Positions 52,781-61,135 of a DNA stretch of 64,000 nucleotides are shown piece by piece (position 1 is the first letter of the stretch; each line of letters opens with the position of its first letter). Source of the DNA: Winogradskyella sp. (GTDB taxonomy: Bacteria; Bacteroidota; Bacteroidia; Flavobacteriales; Flavobacteriaceae); NCBI GenBank assembly GCA_002722255.1, contig PBLD01000002.1, positions 134,420 through 198,419 of the forward strand. The letters are read 5' to 3'. Position numbers and translations under genes: made by a program. The notes below the pieces were generated by a model. The model worked only from the letters and a program-made list of their open reading frames with translations. It was not told the DNA's origin and did not search any database.

Positions 52781-54370
52781 ATGAAGAAATATCTTCTGTC
52801 TTTATTTGCACTTATATTACCATTATTAAACTTTGCTCAAGAGGCCCAAGAAATGGGTGTTGATGAAAAAATTGATCAGGCTTTCGGGAATGCAACAGGA
52901 TGGTTTGTAAATGCAGTTTTTTATCAAATACCCTTTACTGATACTGTAAGTGTTTACTGGGTATTATTCCCTTTAATTCTAGGCGCAATTTACTTTACAT
53001 TTTATTTCAATTTTATCAATTTTAGAGGATTCCTTACCTCTGTTAATATAGTACGTGGCAAATACGACGACATAGATCATCATGAGTCTATGGTTGCAGC
53101 AGGAGATTCTACACCAGGTGGTGATGCTATAGAAACAATAGCTGTAGAAGGTCATGAAGGTGAAGTTTCGCATTTCCAAGCTTTAACGGCAGCTTTGTCT
53201 GCAACAGTTGGTTTAGGTAACATAGCTGGTGTTGCAATTGCGGTTTCTATTGGTGGTGCAGGTGCTACATTTTGGATGATAATTGCGGGTTTCTTAGGTA
53301 TGGCATCAAAGTTTGTAGAGTGTACTTTAGGTGTTAAGTATAGAGATATTGGAGAGGATGGCACTGTATATGGTGGTCCAATGTATTACCTTACCAAAGG
53401 ATTAAAATCAAAAGGCTTAGCTGGACTAGGAAAAGTACTAGCAGTTTTGTTTGCAATTTTTGTAATCGGAGGTTCCTTTGGTGGCGGAAATATGTTTCAG
53501 GTAAATCAAGCTTTCCAACTTGTTGAAAATATCACAGGTGGCGAACAATCATTTTTACATGGTTATGGTTGGGCATTTGGAGTTGTTATGGCTATTTTGG
53601 TAGGAATTGTAATCATTGGAGGTATCAAATCTATTGCCAAAGTTACAGACAAGATTGTGCCATTTATGGTTGCAATATATGTAGCAGCAGCTCTATTTGT
53701 AATTTTCTCAAAGTTTGATATGATTGATGATGCCTTTGCTGCTATATGGAATGGAGCATTTAGCCCTGAAGGTATTGCAGGTGGTGCTGTAGGGGTACTA
53801 ATACAAGGTTTTAGACGTGCTGCATTCTCTAATGAGGCAGGTATTGGTTCAGCGTCCATTGCTCATTCTGCAGTAAAAACCAAATATGCTGCTAGTGAAG
53901 GTATGGTAGCATTATTAGAGCCTTTTATTGATACGGTAATAGTTTGTACTATGACAGCCGTAGTTTTAATTATTACTGGTTTCGTAGATCCATTAAATCC
54001 GCCAGCGAATGATGCTCAGGCAATATTATTAACATCAAGTGCATTTGAATCTTCTATATCTTGGTTCCCTTATGTGCTTACTGTAGCCGTAGTTTTATTT
54101 GCATTTAGTTCTATGATTTCATGGTCTTACTATGGTTTTCAAGGTTGGTCATATTTATTTGGAAGAAGCAAGAAAGCTGAATACACTTATAAGGTTATTT
54201 TCTGTGTATTTGTAATTGTTGGTGCTGCTGCAAGCTTAGGTTCAGTAATTGGATTCTCTGATGCCATGGTCTTTGCTATGATGGTGCCAAATATGATAGG
54301 TTTAATCCTGTTAGCGCCAAAAGTTAAAGAAGAACTCAAAAAATATATGAGTGCGATAAAAACTAAATAG
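52781..54370 (+). CDS. Alanine/glycine:cation symporter (AGCS family)
   Basis: 529 residues. Family signatures: GLGNIAGVAIAVSIGGAGATFWM, GGPMYYLTKGLKSKGL, GGGNMFQVNQ, and RAAFSNEAGIGSASIAHSAVKT. About 11-12 membrane helices import alanine or glycine with Na+ or H+. Unlike classic members it begins with a cleavable-looking signal peptide (LLSLFALILPLLNFAQ) and a 55-residue extension before the first porter helix, plus a soluble insert at about 105-130 (HHESMVAAGDSTPGGDAIE). Confidence 0.92.
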   Translation: MKKYLLSLFALILPLLNFAQEAQEMGVDEKIDQAFGNATGWFVNAVFYQIPFTDTVSVYWVLFPLILGAIYFTFYFNFINFRGFLTSVNIVRGKYDDIDHHESMVAAGDSTPGGDAIETIAVEGHEGEVSHFQALTAALSATVGLGNIAGVAIAVSIGGAGATFWMIIAGFLGMASKFVECTLGVKYRDIGEDGTVYGGPMYYLTKGLKSKGLAGLGKVLAVLFAIFVIGGSFGGGNMFQVNQAFQLVENITGGEQSFLHGYGWAFGVVMAILVGIVIIGGIKSIAKVTDKIVPFMVAIYVAAALFVIFSKFDMIDDAFAAIWNGAFSPEGIAGGAVGVLIQGFRRAAFSNEAGIGSASIAHSAVKTKYAASEGMVALLEPFIDTVIVCTMTAVVLIITGFVDPLNPPANDAQAILLTSSAFESSISWFPYVLTVAVVLFAFSSMISWSYYGFQGWSYLFGRSKKAEYTYKVIFCVFVIVGAAASLGSVIGFSDAMVFAMMVPNMIGLILLAPKVKEELKKYMSAIKTK

Positions 54371-54389
54371 TTTAATCTAATCTAAATAT

Positions 54390-55262
54390 ATGAAATCCCA
54401 TTTCCAGTTTTCTAATCAACAACGGAATGGGATTTTTTTATTACTTATTATCATCATTGCGATGCAATGTATTTATGCTTTTGTTGATTTTTCTGAAGAC
54501 ACTCCTTCCGCAGAAACTAATGAAATAGAAGTTTTTAGAAATGAATTAGATTCACTTCGTTTACTAGAGGTTGAAAATAGTAAGCCAAAGATTTACCCTT
54601 TCAATCCAAATTATATAACAGATTATAAAGGCTACACTTTAGGTATGACGAATGAAGAAATTGACAGGCTTCACCGATTTAGAGAAAGTAATCAATGGGT
54701 TAATTCTGCAAAGCAATTTCAAGAGGTAACAAAAGTATCGGACTCCTTACTAAATAAAATTTCACCATATTTTAAGTTTCCAGATTGGATTACCAATCCT
54801 AAGCCTAAGTCAAATAATTATAATAATTCGTTTGCTAAAAATGATAAACCGAAAACTTTTAATCAGAAAGTAGATTTAAATAAAGCAACGGCTAGTCAGC
54901 TTCAAAAAGTTTATGGAGTCGGTGAGAAACTTTCAGACCGCATTATTAAGTATAGAACTAAATTTGGTGGTTTTATAGCAGATGTGGAATTATCTGAAGT
55001 TTATGGATTAATGCCTGAAGTAATAGAAAGGATAAGAGAAGACTTTACTGTAAAAACCCCAAGAGCAATACAAACCTATAATATTAATTCGGCTACAAGA
55101 GACGAGCTTGTATTAATTAAGTATATAGATTATGAAGTGGCAAACAATATTATAGAGGAGAGAACTCTTAGGGAAGGTTTTAGATCTTTTGAAGAATTAA
55201 CAAAAATTGAAGATTTTCCTATCAAAAAATTAGAGATAATTAAATTATATTTGCGATTGTAA
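54390..55262 (+). CDS. Helix-hairpin-helix (ComEA-like) DNA-binding protein
   Basis: 290 residues. N-terminal membrane helix (about 13-32), then a linker and two clear HhH units: VDLNKATASQLQKVYGVGEK with LSDRIIKYR (about 160-190) and INSATRDELVLIKYIDYEVA (about 230-250), plus a degenerate third near 85-115 (MTNEEIDRLHRFRES). This build resembles ComEA, which binds DNA during uptake, but Bacteroidota copies are often untested. The last bases contain the promoter of the next gene. Confidence 0.8.
   Translation: MKSHFQFSNQQRNGIFLLLIIIIAMQCIYAFVDFSEDTPSAETNEIEVFRNELDSLRLLEVENSKPKIYPFNPNYITDYKGYTLGMTNEEIDRLHRFRESNQWVNSAKQFQEVTKVSDSLLNKISPYFKFPDWITNPKPKSNNYNNSFAKNDKPKTFNQKVDLNKATASQLQKVYGVGEKLSDRIIKYRTKFGGFIADVELSEVYGLMPEVIERIREDFTVKTPRAIQTYNINSATRDELVLIKYIDYEVANNIIEERTLREGFRSFEELTKIEDFPIKKLEIIKLYLRL
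55246..55253 (+). promoter_or_regulatory. Predicted promoter, -7 element, inside the 3' end of the HhH gene
   Basis: TATATTTG, exact TAnnTTTG match, 24 nt before the ATG of the acyl-CoA dehydrogenase gene and 9 nt before the HhH stop. Confidence 0.5.
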
Positions 55263-55277
55263 AGAAAAACATAATTT

Positions 55278-56444
55278 ATGTCAAATATATACTTCACTGA
55301 AGAGCACAATTTATTTAGAGAAAGCCTAAGAGATTTTTTACAAAAAGAAGTTGTTCCTCACATTGAAAAATGGGAAGAAACAGGTACTATTGAACGCTTT
55401 ATTTGGAAGAAATTTGGTGATATGGGCTATTTTGGTTTAGCCTACCCTGAAGAATATGGTGGATTAGATTTAGACTTGTTTTATACAGTAATTCTTTTAG
55501 AAGAATTACAGCGAATCAATTCTGGTGGATTTGCCGCTGCAATTTGGGCTCATGCATACTTGGCAATGACACATCTTAACAAAGAAGGTGATGATGCTAT
55601 AAAATCAAAATACTTAGCTGATAGTATTACTGGAGATATGATTGGCTGTCTTTGCGTTACAGAGCCATTTGGAGGTAGTGATGTTGCGGGTATGAGAACT
55701 ACTGCTATTAAGGAAGGCGACCATTACATTTTAAATGGATCTAAAACATTTATTACTAATGGTGTTTACAGTGACTATATGGTAGTTGCAGCAAAGACTA
55801 ATCCAGAACTTGGTAACAAAGGTATCAGTATGTTTGTTGTAGATAGCAAATCAAAAGGTGTTTCGGCTACTAAGCTTAATAAGCTGGGTTGGAGGGCTTC
55901 GGATACAGGAGAAATAGCATTTGATAATGTCAAGGTTCCTGCTAATCAATTAATGGGTGAAGAAGGAAAAGGATTTGCTTACATAATGCAGCACTTTGCA
56001 TTAGAAAGACTCATAATGGGAATAAACGCTCATGCCAGAGCAGAGTATACCTTAGAGTACACATTACAATATATGTCTGAAAGAACAACTTTTGGTCAAT
56101 CCTTAGATAAATACCAAGCCTTGCGTCATAGGTATGTAGATATGCATGCAGACATGCAATTGTGCAAATACTACAATTATATGGTAGCAGATCGTTTAGA
56201 TAAAGGTGAATATGTTGTAGAAGAAGCAACGATCTCTAAGTTAAAATCTACTAAAATGGCAGATGAGGTAGCTTATAACTGCCTTCAGTTCCTTGGTGGT
56301 TATGGTTATATGGAAGAGTATCCACTGGCAAGAATATTTAGAGACAGTCGTTTAGGACCTATTGGTGGAGGTACATCAGAAATTCTAAAAGAGATTCTTT
56401 CTAAAATTATTATAGACAAAAAATCATACAAGCCAGCTACTTAA
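55278..56444 (+). CDS. Acyl-CoA dehydrogenase
   Basis: 388 residues, normal length. FAD/substrate signatures: CLCVTEPFGGSDVAGM (125-139), GSKTFITNG, FLGGYGYMEEYPLARIFRDSR and GPIGGGTSEIL. At the position of the medium-chain enzyme's catalytic Glu (YEGTS) it has Gly (GGGTS), while Glu243 in HFALERLIMG fits the alternative catalytic position known from isovaleryl- and long-chain acyl-CoA dehydrogenases. It oxidises an acyl-CoA at the alpha-beta carbons; substrate likely branched or long. Own promoter and own terminator. Confidence 0.93.
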   Translation: MSNIYFTEEHNLFRESLRDFLQKEVVPHIEKWEETGTIERFIWKKFGDMGYFGLAYPEEYGGLDLDLFYTVILLEELQRINSGGFAAAIWAHAYLAMTHLNKEGDDAIKSKYLADSITGDMIGCLCVTEPFGGSDVAGMRTTAIKEGDHYILNGSKTFITNGVYSDYMVVAAKTNPELGNKGISMFVVDSKSKGVSATKLNKLGWRASDTGEIAFDNVKVPANQLMGEEGKGFAYIMQHFALERLIMGINAHARAEYTLEYTLQYMSERTTFGQSLDKYQALRHRYVDMHADMQLCKYYNYMVADRLDKGEYVVEEATISKLKSTKMADEVAYNCLQFLGGYGYMEEYPLARIFRDSRLGPIGGGTSEILKEILSKIIIDKKSYKPAT

Positions 56445-56465
56445 AATTTAATATTATAATCATTC

Positions 56466-56493
56466 AAAATCCTGCTTTTAGCAGGATTTTTTT
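56466..56493 (+). terminator. Rho-independent terminator after the acyl-CoA dehydrogenase gene
   Basis: AAAATCCTGC (56466-56475), loop TTTTA, GCAGGATTTT (56481-56490), T to 56493. Confidence 0.9.
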
Positions 56494-56552
56494 ATTAGCA
56501 AATAATTTATACGAAGTAAAAAAAGCTATATTTAAAATTCTAGAAGAAAGAA

Positions 56553-57443
56553 ATGAGCTTAAAAGCATTTTCAGAATATTTAGCATTAGAGAAGAATTAT
56601 TCTCAACATACCGTATTGGCATATATTAGAGATTTAGAAATGTTTCAAGAGTTTTTAAATGAAAACCATAACTCAGAAATAATTGAAAATGCTGATTATT
56701 CCGAAATCAGACAATGGATTGTTGAGTTGGTAAATGGTGGTTTGTCCAATAGAACTATTAACAGAAAAGTATCCTCACTTAATTCATACTATAAGTTTTT
56801 ACAAAAATCTCAGCAGCTAGAAGCTAATCCATTAAGAAAGCATAAGGCTCTGAAAGTAGGTAAGAAGGTGCAATTGCCTTTTTCTAAGGAAGAGTTAAAA
56901 CAAGTTTTAGAGAACTCTATTGAGGTAGTAGATTTTGAAAGTGCAAGAAATAGGTTGATTATAGAGCTATTTTATGCTACAGGTATAAGAAGGATTGAGT
57001 TGGTGAACATAAAATTATCTGATTTAGATTTAAGTAAAAATCAAATAAAAGTACTTGGTAAAAGAAACAAGGAGCGTTATATGCCATTGCTTAGTTCTTT
57101 GGTAAACACCTTAGATATCTATTTAAGCTATAGAAATAGTTTACCTAAAATTACAGACAAAGAGTATTTGTTTTTAACAAAAAAGGGTGTTAAGATTTAC
57201 GAAATGCTTGTTTATAGAATAATAAATAAGTATTTTAGTGTAGCATCCTCAAAAGCTAAATGTAGTCCACATGTACTAAGGCACTCATTTGCAACACATT
57301 TATTAAATGAAGGAGCAGATTTAAATGCAGTAAAAGAACTTCTTGGGCATACCAGTTTGGCGGCGACACAGGTATATACTCACAATAGTATATCAGAATT
57401 AAAAAAAGTGTATGCTAAATCACACCCAAGAAATAAACGTTAA
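56553..57443 (+). CDS. xerC: Site-specific tyrosine recombinase XerC
   Basis: 296 residues. N-terminal SAM-like core-binding domain (1-95), then the catalytic domain with Arg146 (ATGIRRIEL), Lys170 (VLGKRNKER), His240-x2-Arg243 (SPHVLRHSFATHLL), His266 (LLGHTSL) and Tyr275 (VYTH). Size and lack of accessory domains fit the chromosome-dimer resolvase XerC/XerD rather than a phage integrase. It is followed by hpf, and the tRNAs then tuf, an arrangement common in Bacteroidota. Confidence 0.88.
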   Translation: MSLKAFSEYLALEKNYSQHTVLAYIRDLEMFQEFLNENHNSEIIENADYSEIRQWIVELVNGGLSNRTINRKVSSLNSYYKFLQKSQQLEANPLRKHKALKVGKKVQLPFSKEELKQVLENSIEVVDFESARNRLIIELFYATGIRRIELVNIKLSDLDLSKNQIKVLGKRNKERYMPLLSSLVNTLDIYLSYRNSLPKITDKEYLFLTKKGVKIYEMLVYRIINKYFSVASSKAKCSPHVLRHSFATHLLNEGADLNAVKELLGHTSLAATQVYTHNSISELKKVYAKSHPRNKR

Positions 57444-57518
57444 GAACTATACTTAACATTAAAATAGGTATTGAAACTGATATTTTTCGATACACATGTT
57501 TAACTTAAAAAGTAACGT

Positions 57519-57827
57519 ATGAAAGTAAACACCCAATCCGTAAATTTCACAGCTGACAGAAAGTTGATTGATTTCATTCAGAAGAGAATGGATAAATTAG
57601 ATTTATTTTACGACAAAATAATTCAGTCCGATGTTTATTTGAAAGTTGAAAATACTAGCGATAAAGAAAATAAAGTTTTTGAAGCAAAAGTAAGCGTTCC
57701 TGGTGATAGTTTTATTGTAAAAAAGCAATGCAAAACCTTCGAAGAAGGTGCAGATATCGCTATTGCATCATTAGAAAGGCAAATTAAAAAACGAAAGCAA
57801 AAATTAAGAGCTAGAATAAAAGCATAA
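57519..57827 (+). CDS. hpf: Ribosome hibernation-promoting factor, short form (HPF/RaiA)
   Basis: 102 residues: a single beta-alpha-beta-beta-beta-alpha domain (MKVNTQSVNFTADRKLIDFIQKRM start, FEAKVSVPGDSFIVKKQ, DIAIASLERQIKKRKQKLR). The protein binds the 30S decoding centre and silences or dimerises ribosomes in slow growth. The C-terminal dimerisation extension of long HPF is absent. It lies 75 bp after xerC, and the tRNA/tuf operon promoter follows within 50 bp. Confidence 0.9.
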   Translation: MKVNTQSVNFTADRKLIDFIQKRMDKLDLFYDKIIQSDVYLKVENTSDKENKVFEAKVSVPGDSFIVKKQCKTFEEGADIAIASLERQIKKRKQKLRARIKA

Positions 57828-57845
57828 AATTTTTTAGAAAATGTT

Positions 57846-57874
57846 TTGAATAAAAAAATAAAATACTACATTTG
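57846..57874 (+). promoter_or_regulatory. Promoter of the tRNA-tuf operon
   Basis: TTG (57846-57848), 18-nt A/T-rich spacer, TACATTTG (57867-57874): both elements of the Bacteroidota housekeeping promoter at normal spacing. Transcription would start about 57881, 57 nt before the first tRNA. Confidence 0.75.
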
Positions 57875-57937
57875 CAGTCCGTTAGAAATAGCGGGCTTTT
57901 TTATAGCAAGAAATTGCTGGTAAAAAGTATTCAAAAA

Positions 57938-58011
57938 GCCGATGTAGCTCAGCTGGCTAGAGCAGCTGATTTGTAATCAGCAGGTCGTGGGTTCGAGTCC
58001 CTCCATCGGCT
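57938..58011 (+). tRNA. tRNA-Thr (anticodon TGT)
   Basis: Acceptor GCCGATG/CATCGGC with discriminator T; anticodon arm GCTGA-TTTGTAA-TCAGC; T-arm GGGTTCGAGTCC. CCA is not encoded. First of four tRNAs before tuf. Confidence 0.96.
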
Positions 58012-58064
58012 CTAAAAACACTAAATTTAAAAGTGTTTTTAAATTGAAATTTTGAAATCAGTTA

Positions 58065-58147
58065 GGGGAGATTCCAGAGCGGCCAAATGGGACGGACTGT
58101 AACTCCGTTGTCTTTCGACTTCGCAGGTTCGAATCCTGCTCTCCCCA
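58065..58147 (+). tRNA. tRNA-Tyr (anticodon GTA)
   Basis: Acceptor GGGGAGA/TCTCCCC with A; anticodon arm ACGGA-CTGTAAC-TCCGT; long variable arm typical of class II tRNA-Tyr; T-arm AGGTTCGAATCCT. Confidence 0.95.
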
Positions 58148-58222
58148 CTTATTTGAACCAATAAATTATTTGGTTGTTTTTGAAATATTGAAAACTATTA
58201 ATTAAGGAAGCTTAATTAAAAA

Positions 58223-58295
58223 GCGGGAGTAGCTCAGTTGGTAGAGCGTCAGCCTTCCAAGCTGAATGTCGCCGGTTCGAACCCGGTCTCCCGCT
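58223..58295 (+). tRNA. tRNA-Gly (anticodon TCC)
   Basis: Acceptor GCGGGAG/CTCCCGC with T; anticodon arm TCAGC-CTTCCAA-GCTGA; T-arm CGGTTCGAACCCG. Confidence 0.96.
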
Positions 58296-58302
58296 CAAAA
58301 AA

Positions 58303-58318
58303 ACCTGCGAAGGCAGGT
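58303..58318. repeat. Interspersed hairpin repeat between tRNA-Gly and tRNA-Thr
   Basis: ACCTGC, loop GAAG, GCAGGT: perfect 6-bp stem, same family as 37934. It sits in the primary tRNA transcript and could affect processing. Confidence 0.6.
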
Positions 58319-58348
58319 GTCTCTTAGTTGAGATGTTAAACACTTTAC

Positions 58349-58420
58349 GCCGGTGTAGCTCAGGGGTAGAGCGTTTCCTTGGTAAGGAAGAGGTCACGAG
58401 TTCAAATCTCGTCATTGGCT
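58349..58420 (+). tRNA. tRNA-Thr (anticodon GGT)
   Basis: Acceptor GCCGGTG/CATTGGC (two G-U pairs) with T; anticodon arm TTTCC-TTGGTAA-GGAAG; T-arm GAGTTCAAATCTC. Second threonine isoacceptor of the cluster. Confidence 0.94.
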
Positions 58421-58488
58421 CTTTTTTCTAAGAGAAACTTAGAATAGCAATTGAACACTAATATTAAATAAGATTAAATAAATTAAAC

Positions 58489-59676
58489 ATGGCAAAGGCA
58501 ACTTTCGATCGTTCAAAACCACACTTAAATATAGGTACTATTGGACACGTAGATCACGGTAAAACAACTTTAACTGCTGCTATTACTAAAGTATTAGCTG
58601 ATGCAGGTTTATCTGAAGCAAGAGCATTCGATCAAATCGATAATGCACCAGAAGAAAAAGAAAGAGGTATTACAATTAATACATCTCACGTAGAATATCA
58701 AACAGCTAATCGTCACTATGCTCACGTTGACTGTCCAGGTCACGCGGATTATGTAAAGAACATGGTAACTGGTGCTGCTCAAATGGATGGTGCTATTTTA
58801 GTTGTTGCTGCAACAGATGGTCCTATGCCACAAACTCGTGAGCATATCTTACTTGGTCGTCAGGTAGGTATTCCTCGTATCGTTGTATTCATGAATAAAG
58901 TGGATATGGTTGATGATGAAGAGTTATTAGAATTAGTAGAGATGGAAATTAGAGATTTATTATCTTTCTATGAGTACGATGGTGATAATGGTCCTGTAAT
59001 CGCTGGTTCTGCATTAGGTGCATTAAACGGAGAACAAAAGTGGGTTGATACTGTAATGGAATTAATGGAAGCTTGTGATAACTGGATTGAAGAACCAGTA
59101 CGTGATATGGATAAGCCTTTCTTAATGCCAATCGAAGATGTATTCTCAATTACAGGTCGTGGTACTGTTGCAACTGGTCGTATAGAAACTGGTGTAGCTA
59201 ACACAGGTGACCCTGTTGAAATCATCGGTATGGGTGCTGAGAAATTGACATCTACTATTACAGGTATCGAAATGTTCCGTCAAATCTTAGATAGAGGTGA
59301 AGCTGGTGATAACGCAGGTATCTTATTAAGAGGTATTGAGAAAACTCAAATCTCAAGAGGTATGGTAATTGTTAAGCCTGGTTCTGTAACTCCTCACCAA
59401 AAATTTAAAGCTGAGGTTTATATCCTTAAGAAAGAAGAAGGTGGACGTCACACTCCATTCCACAATAACTACCGTCCTCAGTTCTACGTACGTACAACTG
59501 ACGTAACTGGAAACATTTCTCTTCCAGACGGAGTTGAGATGGTAATGCCTGGTGATAACTTAACTATTACTGTTGAGTTAATCCAACCAATTGCAATGAA
59601 CGTAGGTTTACGTTTCGCTATCCGTGAAGGTGGTAGAACTGTTGGTGCTGGTCAGGTAACTGAAATTTTAGACTAA
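58489..59676 (+). CDS. tuf: Elongation factor Tu
   Basis: 395 residues, full length. GTPase domain with GHVDHGKTT (P-loop), [13 protein letters not shown] (switch I), [12 protein letters not shown] (switch II), NKVDMVDD and SAL; beta-barrel domains 2 and 3 follow ([54 protein letters not shown]). It delivers aminoacyl-tRNA to the ribosome. Placed 68 bp after tRNA-Thr in the Thr-Tyr-Gly-Thr-tuf operon and 64 bp before tRNA-Trp, so it is part of one long transcript. Confidence 0.99.
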   Translation: MAKATFDRSKPHLNIGTIGHVDHGKTTLTAAITKVLADAGLSEARAFDQIDNAPEEKERGITINTSHVEYQTANRHYAHVDCPGHADYVKNMVTGAAQMDGAILVVAATDGPMPQTREHILLGRQVGIPRIVVFMNKVDMVDDEELLELVEMEIRDLLSFYEYDGDNGPVIAGSALGALNGEQKWVDTVMELMEACDNWIEEPVRDMDKPFLMPIEDVFSITGRGTVATGRIETGVANTGDPVEIIGMGAEKLTSTITGIEMFRQILDRGEAGDNAGILLRGIEKTQISRGMVIVKPGSVTPHQKFKAEVYILKKEEGGRHTPFHNNYRPQFYVRTTDVTGNISLPDGVEMVMPGDNLTITVELIQPIAMNVGLRFAIREGGRTVGAGQVTEILD

Positions 59677-59701
59677 ACAAAATAGTTAAAATAAATTAAT
59701 T

Positions 59702-59729
59702 AAGGTGTCCTGATATTTCAGGATGCCTT
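59702..59729 (+). promoter_or_regulatory. Stable hairpin between tuf and tRNA-Trp
   Basis: AAGGTGTCCTGA (59702-59713), loop TATT, TCAGGATGCCTT (59718-59729): 12 bp including two G-U pairs. No T-run follows, so it is more likely an RNA-processing or partial termination structure than a full terminator. Confidence 0.6.
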
Positions 59730-59740
59730 GATTATTGTTT

Positions 59741-59813
59741 ACGGGTTTAGCTCAGTTGGTAGAGCACTGGTCTCCAAAACCAGGTGTCGGGAGTTCGAGT
59801 CTCTCAACCCGTG
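59741..59813 (+). tRNA. tRNA-Trp (anticodon CCA)
   Basis: Acceptor ACGGGTT/AACCCGT with G; anticodon arm CTGGT-CTCCAAA-ACCAG; T-arm GAGTTCGAGTCTC. It precedes secE by 44 bp, a widely conserved neighbourhood. Confidence 0.96.
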
Positions 59814-59857
59814 CGAAATTAGATAACAGGTTAAAGTAACCTTTAAATAATAAACAA

Positions 59858-60052
59858 ATGGCAGGATTAATAACATATATAAAAGAATCATTCGAAGAGT
59901 TAAAAAACAATGTGTCTTGGACACCTTGGTCAGAAGCTCAAAGATTGACTGTGATTGTAGCAGTATTTTCAATTATTTTTTCGTTAGCTATTTGGGGTGT
60001 GGATACTGTTTTTAGTAAAGCAGTAAAAGCTTATTTCGATTTATTAAACTAA
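59858..60052 (+). CDS. secE: Preprotein translocase subunit SecE
   Basis: 64 residues: amphipathic N-terminal helix (TYIKESFEELKNNVSWTPWSEAQRL) and one membrane helix (TVIVAVFSIIFSLAIWGVDTVF), the minimal single-TM SecE. It stabilises SecY in the translocon. Followed by nusG 18 bp downstream, the usual order. Confidence 0.93.
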   Translation: MAGLITYIKESFEELKNNVSWTPWSEAQRLTVIVAVFSIIFSLAIWGVDTVFSKAVKAYFDLLN

Positions 60053-60070
60053 CAAAATACAACAAGGGAG

Positions 60071-60616
60071 ATGTCAGATAAAAAGTGGTATGTTGTTAGA
60101 GCTGTAAGTGGTCAGGAAAACAAAATAAAGACTTACATAGAAAACGAAATTGCAAGATTAGGTTTAGAAGACTATGTAGACCAAGTTTTAGTTCCTACTG
60201 AAAAAGTTATTCAAATCCGTAACGGTAAGAAAATTAATAAGGAAAAAGTTTATTTTCCTGGATATATAATGATACAGGCTAACCTAAGTGGTGAGATTCC
60301 TCACATTATAAAATCTATTACTAACGTTATTGGTTTTTTAGGTGAAACAAAAGGAGGTGATCCTGTACCATTAAGACAGTCTGAAGTAAATAGAATGTTA
60401 GGTAAGGTAGATGAGTTGTCAATTGAGGCAGACGCAAATATTGCAATTCCATTTACCAAGGGAGAGACTGTTAAAGTTATAGATGGTCCATTTAATGGTT
60501 TTGATGGTACTATCGAGAAAATATTTGAAGAAAAGCGTAAGCTTGAAGTAATGGTGAAAATCTTCGGAAGAAAGACACCATTAGAATTAAGTTATATGCA
60601 AGTTGAAAAGTTATAA
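60071..60616 (+). CDS. nusG: Transcription termination/antitermination factor NusG
   Basis: 181 residues. NGN domain (KKWYVVRAVSGQENKIKTYIE start, VYFPGYIMIQANL) and C-terminal KOW domain (FTKGETVKVIDGPFNGFDGTI). It binds RNA polymerase and links it to Rho or ribosomal S10. A GGGAG sequence 3 nt before the ATG is one of the few Shine-Dalgarno-like sites in the window. Confidence 0.97.
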   Translation: MSDKKWYVVRAVSGQENKIKTYIENEIARLGLEDYVDQVLVPTEKVIQIRNGKKINKEKVYFPGYIMIQANLSGEIPHIIKSITNVIGFLGETKGGDPVPLRQSEVNRMLGKVDELSIEADANIAIPFTKGETVKVIDGPFNGFDGTIEKIFEEKRKLEVMVKIFGRKTPLELSYMQVEKL

Positions 60617-60684
60617 TAATTGTTACAATAAAGATAGCGTTAGTCTAAGCTTCCAACATAGATAAGCGCACTAAATTTTAAAAA

Positions 60685-61125
60685 ATGGCAAAAGAACTAG
60701 ACAAAGTAGTTAAGTTACAAGTTCGGGGAGGTGCTGCGAATCCATCGCCACCGGTAGGACCCGCTTTAGGTGCCGCTGGAGTTAATATCATGGAGTTCTG
60801 TAAGCAGTTTAATGCTAGAACTCAAGATAAACCAGGTAAAGTATTACCTGTGGTAATTTCTGTTTACAAAGACAAATCTTTTGAGTTTGTAATCAAAACA
60901 CCACCAGCTGCAGTACAATTATTAGAAGCGGCCAAAGTAAAGAAAGGATCTGGAGAACCTAACCGACGTAAAGTAGCAAAAGTAACTTGGGATCAAGTTA
61001 AAGCAATTGCAGAAGATAAAATGCAAGACTTAAATGCATTCGAAATCGGATCAGCTATGAAAATGGTAGCTGGTACTGCAAGATCGATGGGTATCACTGT
61101 TAAAGGAGGTGAAGCTCCAAACTAA
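60685..61125 (+). CDS. rplK: 50S ribosomal protein L11
   Basis: 146 residues: [21 protein letters not shown] (23S rRNA and stringent-response region), [14 protein letters not shown], and the C-terminal rRNA-binding domain [19 protein letters not shown] with AGTARSMGI. Forms the GTPase-associated stalk base. In the same cluster as rplA, 10 bp downstream. Confidence 0.98.
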   Translation: MAKELDKVVKLQVRGGAANPSPPVGPALGAAGVNIMEFCKQFNARTQDKPGKVLPVVISVYKDKSFEFVIKTPPAAVQLLEAAKVKKGSGEPNRRKVAKVTWDQVKAIAEDKMQDLNAFEIGSAMKMVAGTARSMGITVKGGEAPN

Positions 61126-61135
61126 ATTTTTACAA

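Noticed and set aside
58212..58415. Minus-strand reading frame of 67 codons over tRNA-Gly and tRNA-Thr
   Set aside because: It is antisense to two well-folded tRNA genes; such frames are a classic false prediction.
56553..58420. Tyrosine recombinase next to tRNA genes as an integrated island
   Set aside because: The recombinase is XerC-sized with housekeeping neighbours; no direct repeat of a tRNA end, no phage genes, and the tRNA-tuf block is ancestral.
59739..59972. Minus-strand reading frame over tRNA-Trp and the start of secE
   Set aside because: It is fully explained by the opposite-strand tRNA and secE and lacks family resemblance.
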